From positions 22,193 through 86,192 of the forward strand of contig ONUH01000009.1 in NCBI GenBank assembly GCA_900321035.1: a stretch of 64,000 nt of DNA. Direction: 5' to 3'. Positions 52,614 through 60,531 of this stretch are shown here, piece by piece (within the stretch, counting starts at the first letter, position 1; each line of letters begins with the position of its first letter). Both the position numbers and the translations under genes were made by a program. The notes beneath the pieces are model-generated. The model was not told where the DNA came from, ran no database searches, and saw only the letters and a program-made list of their open reading frames with translations. The stretch is from an uncultured Selenomonadales bacterium. Its GTDB lineage: Bacteria; Bacillota; Negativicutes; Selenomonadales; Selenomonadaceae.

Positions 52614-54665
52614 TCAGAACATCAGCGCCACGCTGACTCCGCCGGTGAATCCCTGCTTCTTCCCGGCGAAGCCCGTTACGTTCAAATCCAATTTCCACGG
52701 GCTGTCTTCTCCCGGCGTCATGGTCGCGCCGAGTTCGCCGCGGAAGGAGCCGCCGCTGGTGTCGGCGCCACGGATAGCCACGCCGTCCGCCGTGCCGTTT
52801 GCCTTGCCGTCGAATTCGTGCTCGTAGGCCGCGCCCGCGTAAAAGTTCCATTTATTGCGCTTCAGGATGTACCGTGCGCCTACCCGCAGTACGCTGCTGG
52901 TCACCGCGTCGAGGTCGTAGTGGCCGCCCGCGTTGAAGTCCACGCTATTCCGGCGGTTGTAGAAGTATTTGCCGTACACGTCCACGGCGTTGCCGTCCGA
53001 GAGCGGGATTTCCTTCCCTACGCCGAGATGGAATCCCATGTACGGCGCGTCGGTCTCATAGCTGTAAGGATTGCCGAAGCCGTCCCGCAGCACGTTCCGC
53101 GCGTCGTCGTGGATGCTGCCCGCACGCAGACTGCCCTCGACGTAAACGCTGTGGTTCGCCGTGTATTTTGCCAGGAGGCCGCCGCCGGTGTAGCGGGAGG
53201 AGCCGTCGCCCCGCAGGTCGCCCTCGGCGTGGGTGGTGTAGTTGCCCGTGCCGTACTCGAAGAACGCGCCATACTCCATCGTGCCGCGTGCTTTCTTGTT
53301 GGCATGGCCCAGGGCGATGATCGCGTTCCATGTGTGGCTGTCGATATGGCTGCCCGTCTCCTGCCGCATGGAGCCGCCGCCCATCTGGGCGAAGGAGGAG
53401 ACGCCGTCGGCGCCGATATTCGACGCGAGGGAAAGGCCCTCCGTCGCCACGCCGACGAAGTCGTTGCCCACGGAGAGAGCCGCCATGCCGACCTCGGCTC
53501 CCATCACCGTGTTGTGGGTCTGCTCCCGGGCGGTCGGCCCGCCGCCGTTGTTGTTTTCGGGCGTATCAATCGTATAGATCAGGTCGGCGTTTTGCTTCGA
53601 CGCGGTGCCTGTGCCCTCCAGCGTGGTGCCGATCTTATACTTTCCGGATTTGATATTCCCTGTCGGAAAGTTCGTCATGCCGCCCTGAATCAGCGTCGTA
53701 GTCTGCCCCTGTTTCAGCGCGTCCACGCCGGAAAAGGCGATGTTGCTGGCGTCGATGGTCGCCCATGAGCCTTCCGTTTCGCCGGGCCTTTTGTTGTTCT
53801 GCACAATGCCGTCGGCGTATTCGTCGAACGTCAGCACCGGCGTGCCCCATATCGCGCCCGTGATGTTGATCTTCTCGAAGTTCTTGACCTTGCCGCCGTA
53901 ATAATCTGTATCGCCCCCTGAACCGACATTCACGATATTGTTCGCGCCGGACAGGTTCAGCGTGTTGCCCGTGACGGTATTACCGGTGCCGCCCATCAAG
54001 TTGCCGTTGATGGTGTTGCCGCCCTTCAGCGTGACAGTATTGCGGCTTGTGTCATTGTGTGAGTGGAAGCCATAGCCGCCAATCACGGTGCCTACATACG
54101 AGCCCGTCATCGTAATAGAGTTGTCGGTGGCTACCTTTCCGTAGAAGCTAACATGCCCGCCATAAACAGCATTCCCGAGACTGGTATCTCCAGAAAGTAT
54201 CACATTGGTCAGCGTGACATGGTTGTCCGTGGCGTTGCCCTCTGAGCTTTCGCCGCCTCGGATCCGTCCTTTGCCGGTGCAATCGGTGACGTCGACGTAG
54301 TTGTTCGTGACGTCGACGTCGCCTTCCGCATATGCGCCGCGAACCGGAACCTCTCCGATGACGGCACCGGTAAGTGTCAAGTGGTATCCACTAAGAGATT
54401 CATGCCAGGCCGCTCCGCCAGAAATACCCCATTGATCCCAATTGCCACCCGTGATGGTCAGATATTTGCCGTTATGGACAGGCTCAGTGGGCGCGGCGCC
54501 TCCTTCAACATGTAAGGTTTCGTTTGCGTCGATATAGATTCTCTTCGCCCCCGCGACCCCGCCCCCCGCCATCCACAGCGAGACGCAAAGGGCCAGCGCC
54601 AGCTCCTTCTTTCTAAGGAACGCATTTTTTCGTGTCCCCCCGTGGACATCGTGCGTCTTTTTCAT
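52614..54665 (-). CDS. Autotransporter beta-barrel protein, intact copy
   Basis: 683 residues. An extended, charged signal region (MKKTHDVHGGTRKNAFLRKKELALALCVSLWMAGG) resembles autotransporter extended signal peptides. A repetitive passenger follows (about 45-400), with TLTGAVIGEVPVRG and NSITMTGSYVGTVIGG-type units typical of beta-helices. A short linker with REQTHNTVMGAEVGMAAL leads to a C-terminal barrel (about 420-683) ending in VALMF, an aromatic outer-membrane signal. It should be displayed on the cell surface. A frameshifted paralogue lies directly upstream with a nearly identical barrel. Confidence 0.85.
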   Translation of the reverse strand: MKKTHDVHGGTRKNAFLRKKELALALCVSLWMAGGGVAGAKRIYIDANETLHVEGGAAPTEPVHNGKYLTITGGNWDQWGISGGAAWHESLSGYHLTLTGAVIGEVPVRGAYAEGDVDVTNNYVDVTDCTGKGRIRGGESSEGNATDNHVTLTNVILSGDTSLGNAVYGGHVSFYGKVATDNSITMTGSYVGTVIGGYGFHSHNDTSRNTVTLKGGNTINGNLMGGTGNTVTGNTLNLSGANNIVNVGSGGDTDYYGGKVKNFEKINITGAIWGTPVLTFDEYADGIVQNNKRPGETEGSWATIDASNIAFSGVDALKQGQTTTLIQGGMTNFPTGNIKSGKYKIGTTLEGTGTASKQNADLIYTIDTPENNNGGGPTAREQTHNTVMGAEVGMAALSVGNDFVGVATEGLSLASNIGADGVSSFAQMGGGSMRQETGSHIDSHTWNAIIALGHANKKARGTMEYGAFFEYGTGNYTTHAEGDLRGDGSSRYTGGGLLAKYTANHSVYVEGSLRAGSIHDDARNVLRDGFGNPYSYETDAPYMGFHLGVGKEIPLSDGNAVDVYGKYFYNRRNSVDFNAGGHYDLDAVTSSVLRVGARYILKRNKWNFYAGAAYEHEFDGKANGTADGVAIRGADTSGGSFRGELGATMTPGEDSPWKLDLNVTGFAGKKQGFTGGVSVALMF

Positions 54666-54720
54666 GTTGCATTGCTCCTTAAGGAACCACTGAAGACGAC
54701 GGCTTTTGATCGATATATCC

Positions 54721-56818
54721 TCAGAACATAAACGCCACGCTCACTCCGCCCGTGAATCCCTGCTTTTTCCCGGCGAAGCCGCTCAAATTCAGGTCGAGGC
54801 TCCACGGGCTGTTCTCTCCCGGCTTCATGGTCGCGCCGAGTTCGCCGCGGAAGGAGCCGCCGGAGGTGTCCGCGCCTCTTATCGCCACGCCGTCCGCCGT
54901 GCCGTTGGCCTTGCCGTCCAGCTCATGCTCGTAGGCCGCGCCCGCGTAAAAGTTCCATTTATTTCGCTTCAGGATGTACCGTGCGCCTACCCGAAGCACG
55001 CTGCTGGTCACCGCGTCCAGGTCGTAGTGGCCGCCCGCGTTGAAGTCCACGCTGTTCCGGCGGTCCACGGCGTTGCCGTCAGAGAGCGGGATTTCCTTCC
55101 CCACGCCGAGATGGAATCCCATGTACGGGGGCGTTCGTTTCGTAGCTGTAGGGAACGCCGTTGGCGTCGCGCAGAACGTTCCTTGCGTCGTCATGGACGC
55201 TGCCCGCCCGCAGACTGCCCTCGACGTAAACGCTGTCCTTCGTCGTGTATTTCGCCAAGAGGCCGCCGCCCGTATAGTGGGTGGAGCCGTCGCCGCGCTC
55301 GTCGCCGTTGTGCGTAGTGTAGTTGCCCCTGCCGTACTCGAAGAACGCGCCGTACTCGAAAGTGCCGCGTTCTTTTTTGTTCTGGTGGCCGAGGGCGATG
55401 ATCGCGTTCCATGAATGGACGTCGATATGGCTGCCCGTTTCCTGCCGCATGGATCCGCCGCCCATGTTCGCGTAGCTCGATACGCCGTCCGCGCCGACGT
55501 TGGCCGTCGCCGCCAGCCCTTCCGTCGCCGTGCCGACGAAATCGTTTCCGGCGGAGAGCGCCGCCATGCCGACTTCCGCGCTCATGACCGTGTTGTGCGT
55601 CTGCTCCTGCACGGTCATGGATTCGACAGAGGTTTCCGCGGTGAATATCAAATCGTTTCCGACCAGCGAGGCTTTGCCCTCGCCTTCCAGCGTCGAGCCG
55701 ACTTTGTACTTCGTGCCTGTGATTGTGCCGACCGTGTCGCCGAAGTCCGAAACTAAGGTCATTTTCTTGTTGGCTTCGAGGCTTTTGATATTCGTGAAAT
55801 TGATATTCGAGGTATCGACGTCCGCTCCCGCGAAAGTGATGTTTGCGGGGCGCGTCATCAGTGCGCCGCTGTCCTTCCACTCCACGTCGGCAAAGGTCAG
55901 TTTGTTTGCCTTGTTTTCCGTTGCGGTGTAGGTCAAAGCCGTACCTGTAAGCGCGAGGCTGCCCTTCAGCGCGGCGTTCACGGTCACGCCCGTGACCGGG
56001 GAAAAGGTGTATGCCTGCATCATAGTATTGGAGGCGAGTTCGGCGGTGATGGTCGCATCCCCCGTACATTCTATCAGTTTCGTCGAAGCACCGACCGCGA
56101 CGGCTTCGGGAGCGGATAATTTCAGATCGGCTGCGTTGATTGTGGTCGTGGAACCTCCATCATTCGCCCTGATGCCGGATGCCCAACCGAGAACTCCTTT
56201 CAGCGTCAGCACGGGCGTTCCCCATGTCGCGCTTTTGATGTGGATCGTCTCGAAGTTTTGTACTACGCCGCCGGTGTAGCCGCCCGCCCCGTTCGGGTAA
56301 ACTTTCACCGTATTTGCGCCGTAAAGATACAACGTATTGCCCGTCACTTGATCCATAGCACCATTATTGGACTCGCCGCCCAAGATATTATTGATTGTAC
56401 TGTCTATCAGCGTAACCGAACTGTTGGTTGCGGTTCCGTCGAAGCTGCCTGTAGATGATTTGGCCCCCCTGACTTGATTTACACCCGTTACTCCGTCCAG
56501 AATCAGATTGTAGCCGCTGACGCTTTGTGTTATCGAATATCCTCCATATATACTCCAAGAATCTCCCGACCAATCGCCGCCCGTGACGGTCAGCGTCTTG
56601 TTTGTTGCCGTACTGCCTACGGCAGGGGACGGCACGACAGGCGGATCTGCGCTTTCGGTGGTAACTTGTTGGGTATTTGCGTTGATATAGAGACTCCCCC
56701 GCGCCGCCGCGACGCTTCCGCCCGCCATCCACAGCGAGACGCAAAGCGCCAGCGCAAGCTCCTTCTTATGGGACGCGCCTTTGCGTGTTCCCCCGTGGGC
56801 ATTGTGTTTTTTCTTCAT
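54721..56818 (-). pseudogene. Autotransporter beta-barrel protein, frameshifted copy
   Basis: Two frames of one gene overlap near 55125-55129. There a run of five C (minus strand) replaces the four needed to read ETNAPYMGFH as in the neighbour copy; the frame then ends at 55079. Restored, the product would be 698 residues. The barrel also lacks eight residues (VYGKYFYN in the neighbour) at about 55063, an in-frame 24-bp deletion. Signal region, linker and barrel otherwise match copy 1 closely while the passenger differs. It may be inactive, phase-variable, or a base-call error. Confidence 0.75.
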
Positions 56819-56897
56819 CTTGCATTGCTCCTTTCCAGAGATTTTTAGAGTAAGAATATTTACTTTTAATTTGATGTAATGATTTTGCCTTTGATAC

Positions 56898-57542
56898 TCA
56901 CACCGAATACTTTTTCAGGATCATGTCTTTCAAGAGCTCCAGCTCTTCCGTCATGTCCTCCTCGTATTCCGACGGATAGACGAGGCCCTCCGCGAATTTT
57001 TCCGAGGCGGAGAGCATGATATACAGGATGGTGTAGAAGAATTTCTTTTCCGGCAGTTCGAGCCGGAGGGTGCCGTCCCGCTCCGCCTTTTCGTACACCG
57101 CGTGGAACTTCCGGGCGAATCCGTCCACGACCTCGTTGTAGACGCGGACGTCCTCCTCCGGCACGTTCTCGTATCGGATGTAGGTCTCGAAGCTGCGGAT
57201 GAACCGCAGGACGTCTTTGTGGTTTTGGTAGAGGTCGATGAAGCTGTCGAGGAAGAAGGCCAGCTCTTCGGCGGCGTTCATGGCGTCTCCGCCCCGCGCC
57301 TGATACATTTTTTCCACCTCGACGGCGTATTCCTTCCAAATTTTCGCGCCGATGGCGATGACGAGGGTTGCCTTTGTCCTGAAATAGCGGTAGACGGTGG
57401 CGACGCCGAGGCCGCTGGCTTTGGCGATCTCCTGCATGGTCACGACTTCGATGCTCTTCTGGGAGAAGATGCGGAAGCCCTCGCTCAGCATCCGCTCCCG
57501 CCGCTCGGCCATTTCTCTTGCGTCTTTCTCCAGGTTGCGCAT
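56898..57542 (-). CDS. TetR/AcrR family transcriptional regulator
   Basis: 214 residues. The N-terminal HTH spans about 20-65: ERMLSEGFRIFSQKSIEVVTMQEIAKASGLGVATVYRYF, standard for TetR. The C-terminal all-helical ligand/dimer domain is generic. It lies 79 bp upstream of the two autotransporter genes in the same direction and may be cotranscribed with or control them; this is inference. The ligand is unknown. Confidence 0.9.
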   Translation of the reverse strand: MRNLEKDAREMAERRERMLSEGFRIFSQKSIEVVTMQEIAKASGLGVATVYRYFRTKATLVIAIGAKIWKEYAVEVEKMYQARGGDAMNAAEELAFFLDSFIDLYQNHKDVLRFIRSFETYIRYENVPEEDVRVYNEVVDGFARKFHAVYEKAERDGTLRLELPEKKFFYTILYIMLSASEKFAEGLVYPSEYEEDMTEELELLKDMILKKYSV

Positions 57543-57686
57543 ATCTCTCTCCTTTGGTTGGGGGTTGGTTCCCTCTTTTACTTGATATGAATTATATCAC
57601 GATATTCTATCTATCACAATAGTGTGCATATCATGTTGTATTCTTTTTTCTTTTCGTCATGTATAGGGGCGAAAGGAGGTGAGAAT

Positions 57687-57911
57687 ATGGCGACGATCAA
57701 ACAGAAGGAGAGCACGAAGCTGTTCCTCGCGGTGGAAACCGGCGTGGCGGCGGACGGCTCCGCGACCTACAGCCGCCGCACGATCCAGCATGTCAATCCG
57801 GCGCTGTCGGACGACAACGCCTACGATTTGGCTGCGGCCATCGGCGCTTTGCAGGTATACCCTGTCAACGGCGTGTCGCGGCAGGATACGGTGACGCTGG
57901 TTCGCGAGTAA
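57687..57911 (+). CDS. DUF1659 domain protein
   Basis: 74 residues from the ATG at 57687 (AAAGGAGGTGAG upstream); the open extension to 57624 is not used. TKLFLAVETGVAADGSATYSRRTIQHVNPALSDDNAYDLAAAI is the DUF1659 pattern. In Firmicutes this family is regularly paired with DUF2922, as here. Role unknown; a small cytoplasmic protein. Confidence 0.85.
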   Translation: MATIKQKESTKLFLAVETGVAADGSATYSRRTIQHVNPALSDDNAYDLAAAIGALQVYPVNGVSRQDTVTLVRE

Positions 57912-57977
57912 ACGGAAGCACGGATTCAGTGCTTCCTACGGAATCAGGACTTACAGAAATAGGAAGGAGGTGGAAAT

Positions 57978-58190
57978 ATGGCGAAGACGCTGAATATGCG
58001 CTTTGCGCTGGACAACGGCAGGACGACGGCGATGAGCCTCGCCGCGCCGAAGGACGAGCTGACCCGCGAGCAGGTGGAGCCGGTGATGCAGATGGTCGTC
58101 GATACGTCGGCGATCGAGGTGAATCACGCGCTCCCGACGGGCATCAAGTCCGCCGTGGTCCGCGAGGTCAACGAGACGAAGCTGATCTGA
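57978..58190 (+). CDS. DUF2922 domain protein
   Basis: 70 residues; AAGGAGGTGG precedes the ATG. KTLNMRFALDNGRTTAMSLAAPKDELTREQVEPVMQMVV is the DUF2922 pattern. It is 66 bp after the DUF1659 gene. A YvrJ-like third gene, often present, was not found after it. Role unknown. Confidence 0.85.
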   Translation: MAKTLNMRFALDNGRTTAMSLAAPKDELTREQVEPVMQMVVDTSAIEVNHALPTGIKSAVVREVNETKLI

Positions 58191-58197
58191 CGGAAGG

Positions 58198-58255
58198 ACT
58201 CCCTCCGGCGCCCCCTTCTTTGAGGGGGGATGCCGCGAAGCGGCAGGGGGGAGTT
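58198..58255. repeat. Short copy of the CTCCCTCC palindromic repeat
   Basis: The ends ACTCCCTCCGGCG and GGGGGGAGT match the 24993-25094 element. An inner GCCGCGAAGCGGC hairpin and CTTTGAGG core are present. Confidence 0.75.
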
Positions 58256-58304
58256 TCCGATCTGCTGCTGATGTTATCGTAAAAATGGATTGATTTTATA
58301 AAGG

Positions 58305-58336
58305 AAAGCCCCGACGCAAATGCGTCGGGGCTTTTT
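58305..58336 (+). terminator. Terminator after DUF2922 gene
   Basis: AAGCCCCGACGCA pairs perfectly with TGCGTCGGGGCTT, followed by TTT. Confidence 0.9.
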
Positions 58337-58359
58337 GTGTGCGATTGTTTCTTATGAAC

Positions 58360-58725
58360 ACCTCATCCACCGCTAACGCGGTCCCCCTTCCCCTCAAGGG
58401 GAAGGCTAAGTTTGAAGTCCACTGGACTGTCACGCCTCAAGGGGAAGGCCAAGTTTGAAGCGCTTCGCGCCACCCGCAACAGTCCACTGGACTGTTGCGC
58501 CCCAAAGGGGAAGGCCAAGTTTGGTGCACTTCGGGCTGCCACGTCACAAGGAGAAGGCAGAGATAGCCCTCCCCTCTGGGGAGGGGGGACCGCCGCAGGC
58601 GGTGGGTGAGGTGGAAAGAAAAGTTGCGCTTGCGTTCACCTTTGCCTTGTAACACCTCATCCGTCAGCCCTGCGGGCTGCCACCTTCCCCAAAGGGGAAG
58701 GCTAAGTTTGGTGGCAGCGAATTTT
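58360..58725. repeat. Cluster of palindromic repeat units
   Basis: At least four units with AAGGGGAAGGC(T/C)AAGTTT occur (near 58397, 58437, 58503, 58694), joined by palindromes such as AGTCCACTGGACT and CAACAGTCCACTGGACTGTT. One unit has CATCCGTCAGCCCTGCGGGC, linking it to the 24993 element family. Confidence 0.8.
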
Positions 58726-58765
58726 AATGGCCGAAGCATCGACAAGAATCTTGGAGAATTGGTGT

Positions 58766-58794
58766 TTGCTCTGCGAAAATCTATATGATATAAT
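58766..58794 (+). promoter_or_regulatory. Promoter of the toxin mRNA
   Basis: TTGCTC (58766-58771), 17-bp spacer and perfect TATAAT (58789-58794). Confidence 0.65.
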
Positions 58795-58911
58795 GGAACC
58801 GAAAGGATGTTTGCCATAAATGGTAGGCGGTTAGCCCTCTACGGAGGGACTGTGACCCTTCGATGACATAGACCCTTGCAAAGGAATCTACGAAAGGAGG
58901 GAGCTGATGCC

Positions 58912-59007
58912 ATGACGATATTGGAGCTTTTAGCCGTTCTCGGCTATACGGCAACAATATTCGCCGTTGGATATACGCTTGGTTTTAATGCCAATAAACA
59001 GAAATGA
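58912..59007 (+). CDS. Small hydrophobic toxin-like peptide (type I TA, holin-like)
   Basis: 31 residues: a short start (MTILELL), one membrane span (AVLGYTATIFAVGYTLGF) and a polar basic tail (NANKQK). AAAGGAGGGAGC precedes the ATG. The gene is preceded by a long structured leader, shares a bidirectional terminator with a converging RNA, and faces a strong minus promoter. This matches Firmicute type I toxins of the TxpA/Fst/holin-like kind, whose translation or mRNA is blocked by an antisense RNA. It would insert in the inner membrane. Activity is not shown. Confidence 0.7.
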   Translation: MTILELLAVLGYTATIFAVGYTLGFNANKQK

Positions 59008-59040
59008 CCGCCCCAGCCTGAGAAACTGAGCGGTCATTCT
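59003..59040. terminator. Bidirectional terminator shared by toxin mRNA and antisense RNA
   Basis: AATGACCGC pairs with GCGGTCATT around 20 bases. It overlaps the toxin stop codon. Confidence 0.8.
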
Positions 59041-59085
59041 GCAAAGCGATACGGGCTAACCGTTTACCGGCAGCATCTTTTCTTT
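59003..59085 (-). ncRNA. Antisense (antitoxin) RNA of the toxin locus
   Basis: Predicted from the promoter at 59120-59092 to the shared terminator, about 80 nt. Its 5' part folds as GCTGCCG-GTAAA-CGGTTAGC (59073-59054) and resembles the 5' leader of the toxin mRNA, so both RNAs share a domain; its 3' end is complementary to the toxin mRNA end. A related RNA lies at 50002-50085. Confidence 0.65.
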
Positions 59086-59091
59086 GCCTAT

Positions 59092-59120
59092 ATTATACCG
59101 CTGCAGGTCGCCCCCGTCAA
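59092..59120 (-). promoter_or_regulatory. Strong promoter of the antisense RNA
   Basis: On minus, TTGACG (59120-59115), a 17-bp spacer and perfect TATAAT (59097-59092). It is closer to consensus than the toxin promoter. Confidence 0.8.
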
Positions 59121-59190
59121 GAAGCGGTATCTTCGTATGCAAAGGCCTTACAGCCTCTCTTATCTGAGGGGAAGGCAAAGAAAAGCCGAT

Positions 59191-60531
59191 TCATTCCGCG
59201 GTTTTCGGGGCCAGGTTCGCGAATTTGGTGAAGCGGCGCTCGAAGAAGAGCCGGATGCTGTCGATGGGGCCGTTTCTGTGCTTGGCGATGATGACTTCGG
59301 TGATGTTGGCGTTCTCGGTTTCTTTGTCGTAGTAGTCCTCGCGGTAGAGGAACATGACGATGTCGGCGTCCTGCTCCAGAGAGCCGGATTCGCGCAGGTC
59401 GGAGAGCATGGGCCGTTTGATCTGCCGCGCTTCCACGCTTCGCGAGAGCTGGGAGAGGGCGATGACGGGGACTTCGAGTTCCCTTGCCAATGCCTTGAGC
59501 GAGCGGGAGATCTCGGAGATTTCCTGCTGGCGGTTCTCGCTGTTCTTGCTGTTGCGCCCCTGCATGAGTTGGAGGTAGTCGATGACGACGAGGGCGAGGC
59601 CTTGCTCGGCTTTGATGCGGCGCGCTTTGGAGCGCAGCTCGGTGACGGTGATGCCGGGGGTGTCGTCGATGAAGATGGGGGCCTTCGTGAGCCGGTCGCA
59701 GGCGGTGATGAGCCGCTGCCAGTCGTCGTAGTCCATTTCGCCGGCGCGCATGGCCTGGGAGTCGATGCCGCCTTCGGCGCAGAGCATACGCTGGACGAGC
59801 TGGACGTTGGACATTTCGAGGGAGAAGAACGCCACGGGCTTTTTGAGCTTCACGGCGACGTAGGAGGCGATGTTCAGGGTGAAGGCGGTCTTGCCCATGG
59901 AGGGACGGGCCGCCACGAGGATCAGGTCGGAGGGCTGGAAGCCCGAGGTGAGCTTGTCCAAGTCGACGAAGCCGGAGGCGAGGCCGGTCAGGGCGTTTTT
60001 CATTTTCGCGCGGTCTTCGGTCTTGCGGAAGACGTCCATGACGAGCTCGCTGATGGGGGTGATGTCGAAGGTGCTGCCGCGCCCGGTGACCGCCAGGATC
60101 TTCTGGGCCGCGTCGCTCATCAGCGCGTCCAGTTCCTCGGAGTCCTCGTAGGCGCGCCCCGCGATTTCGGTGGAAGTGTTGATGAGGTGCCGGAGCTGGG
60201 CTTTCTCGAGGACGATGCGGGTGTGGTACTGGATGTTGGAGGCGGTGGGCACGGTGTTGGCCAGCGAGGTGACGAAGGCGATGCCGCCCGCTTTGTCCAG
60301 CTGGTCGGTCTTTTTCAGCTGCTCGGTGACGGTGACGAGATCGACGGCCTCGTCGCGCCGGAAGAGTTCCAGCATGGCCTCGAAGACGCGCCGGTGCGCG
60401 TCCCGGTAAAAGTCTTCGGGCTTGAGCTTCTCGGCGGCGTGGGCGATGGCTTCTTTGCTCAGGAGCATCGCGCCGAGGACTGCCTGCTCTGCCTCGATAT
60501 TTTGCGGCGGTATGCGTTCAGCCGTTGCCAT
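59191..60531 (-). CDS. dnaB: Replicative DNA helicase
   Basis: 446 residues. The N-terminal domain opens with RIPPQNIEAEQAVLGAMLLSKEAI. The RecA-like C-terminal domain has Walker A ARPSMGKTAFTLNIA (about 210-224), FFSLEMSNVQLVQRM, LALVVIDYLQLMQG (Walker B) and the arginine-finger region QLSRSVEARQIKRPMLSDLRESGSLEQDADIVMFLYR. It unwinds DNA as a hexamer at the fork. The start overlaps the end of lonC by 14 bp, and the order rplI-lonC-dnaB is typical of Firmicutes near the origin. Confidence 0.96.
   Translation of the reverse strand: MATAERIPPQNIEAEQAVLGAMLLSKEAIAHAAEKLKPEDFYRDAHRRVFEAMLELFRRDEAVDLVTVTEQLKKTDQLDKAGGIAFVTSLANTVPTASNIQYHTRIVLEKAQLRHLINTSTEIAGRAYEDSEELDALMSDAAQKILAVTGRGSTFDITPISELVMDVFRKTEDRAKMKNALTGLASGFVDLDKLTSGFQPSDLILVAARPSMGKTAFTLNIASYVAVKLKKPVAFFSLEMSNVQLVQRMLCAEGGIDSQAMRAGEMDYDDWQRLITACDRLTKAPIFIDDTPGITVTELRSKARRIKAEQGLALVVIDYLQLMQGRNSKNSENRQQEISEISRSLKALARELEVPVIALSQLSRSVEARQIKRPMLSDLRESGSLEQDADIVMFLYREDYYDKETENANITEVIIAKHRNGPIDSIRLFFERRFTKFANLAPKTAE

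Larger units (their letters stand above)
58191..58911. other. Repeat cluster and leader of the toxin gene
   Basis: 721 bases. It holds a palindromic repeat (58198-58255), a terminator (58305-58336), a dense cluster of palindromes (58360-58725), then the toxin promoter (58766-58794) and a 5' leader of about 110 nt. Short open frames here are made of repeat sequence and lack coding character. Confidence 0.6.

Noticed and set aside
58412..58817. Small genes within the repeat cluster
   Set aside because: The frames are made of palindromic repeat sequence, occur on both strands, and lack ribosome-binding sites.
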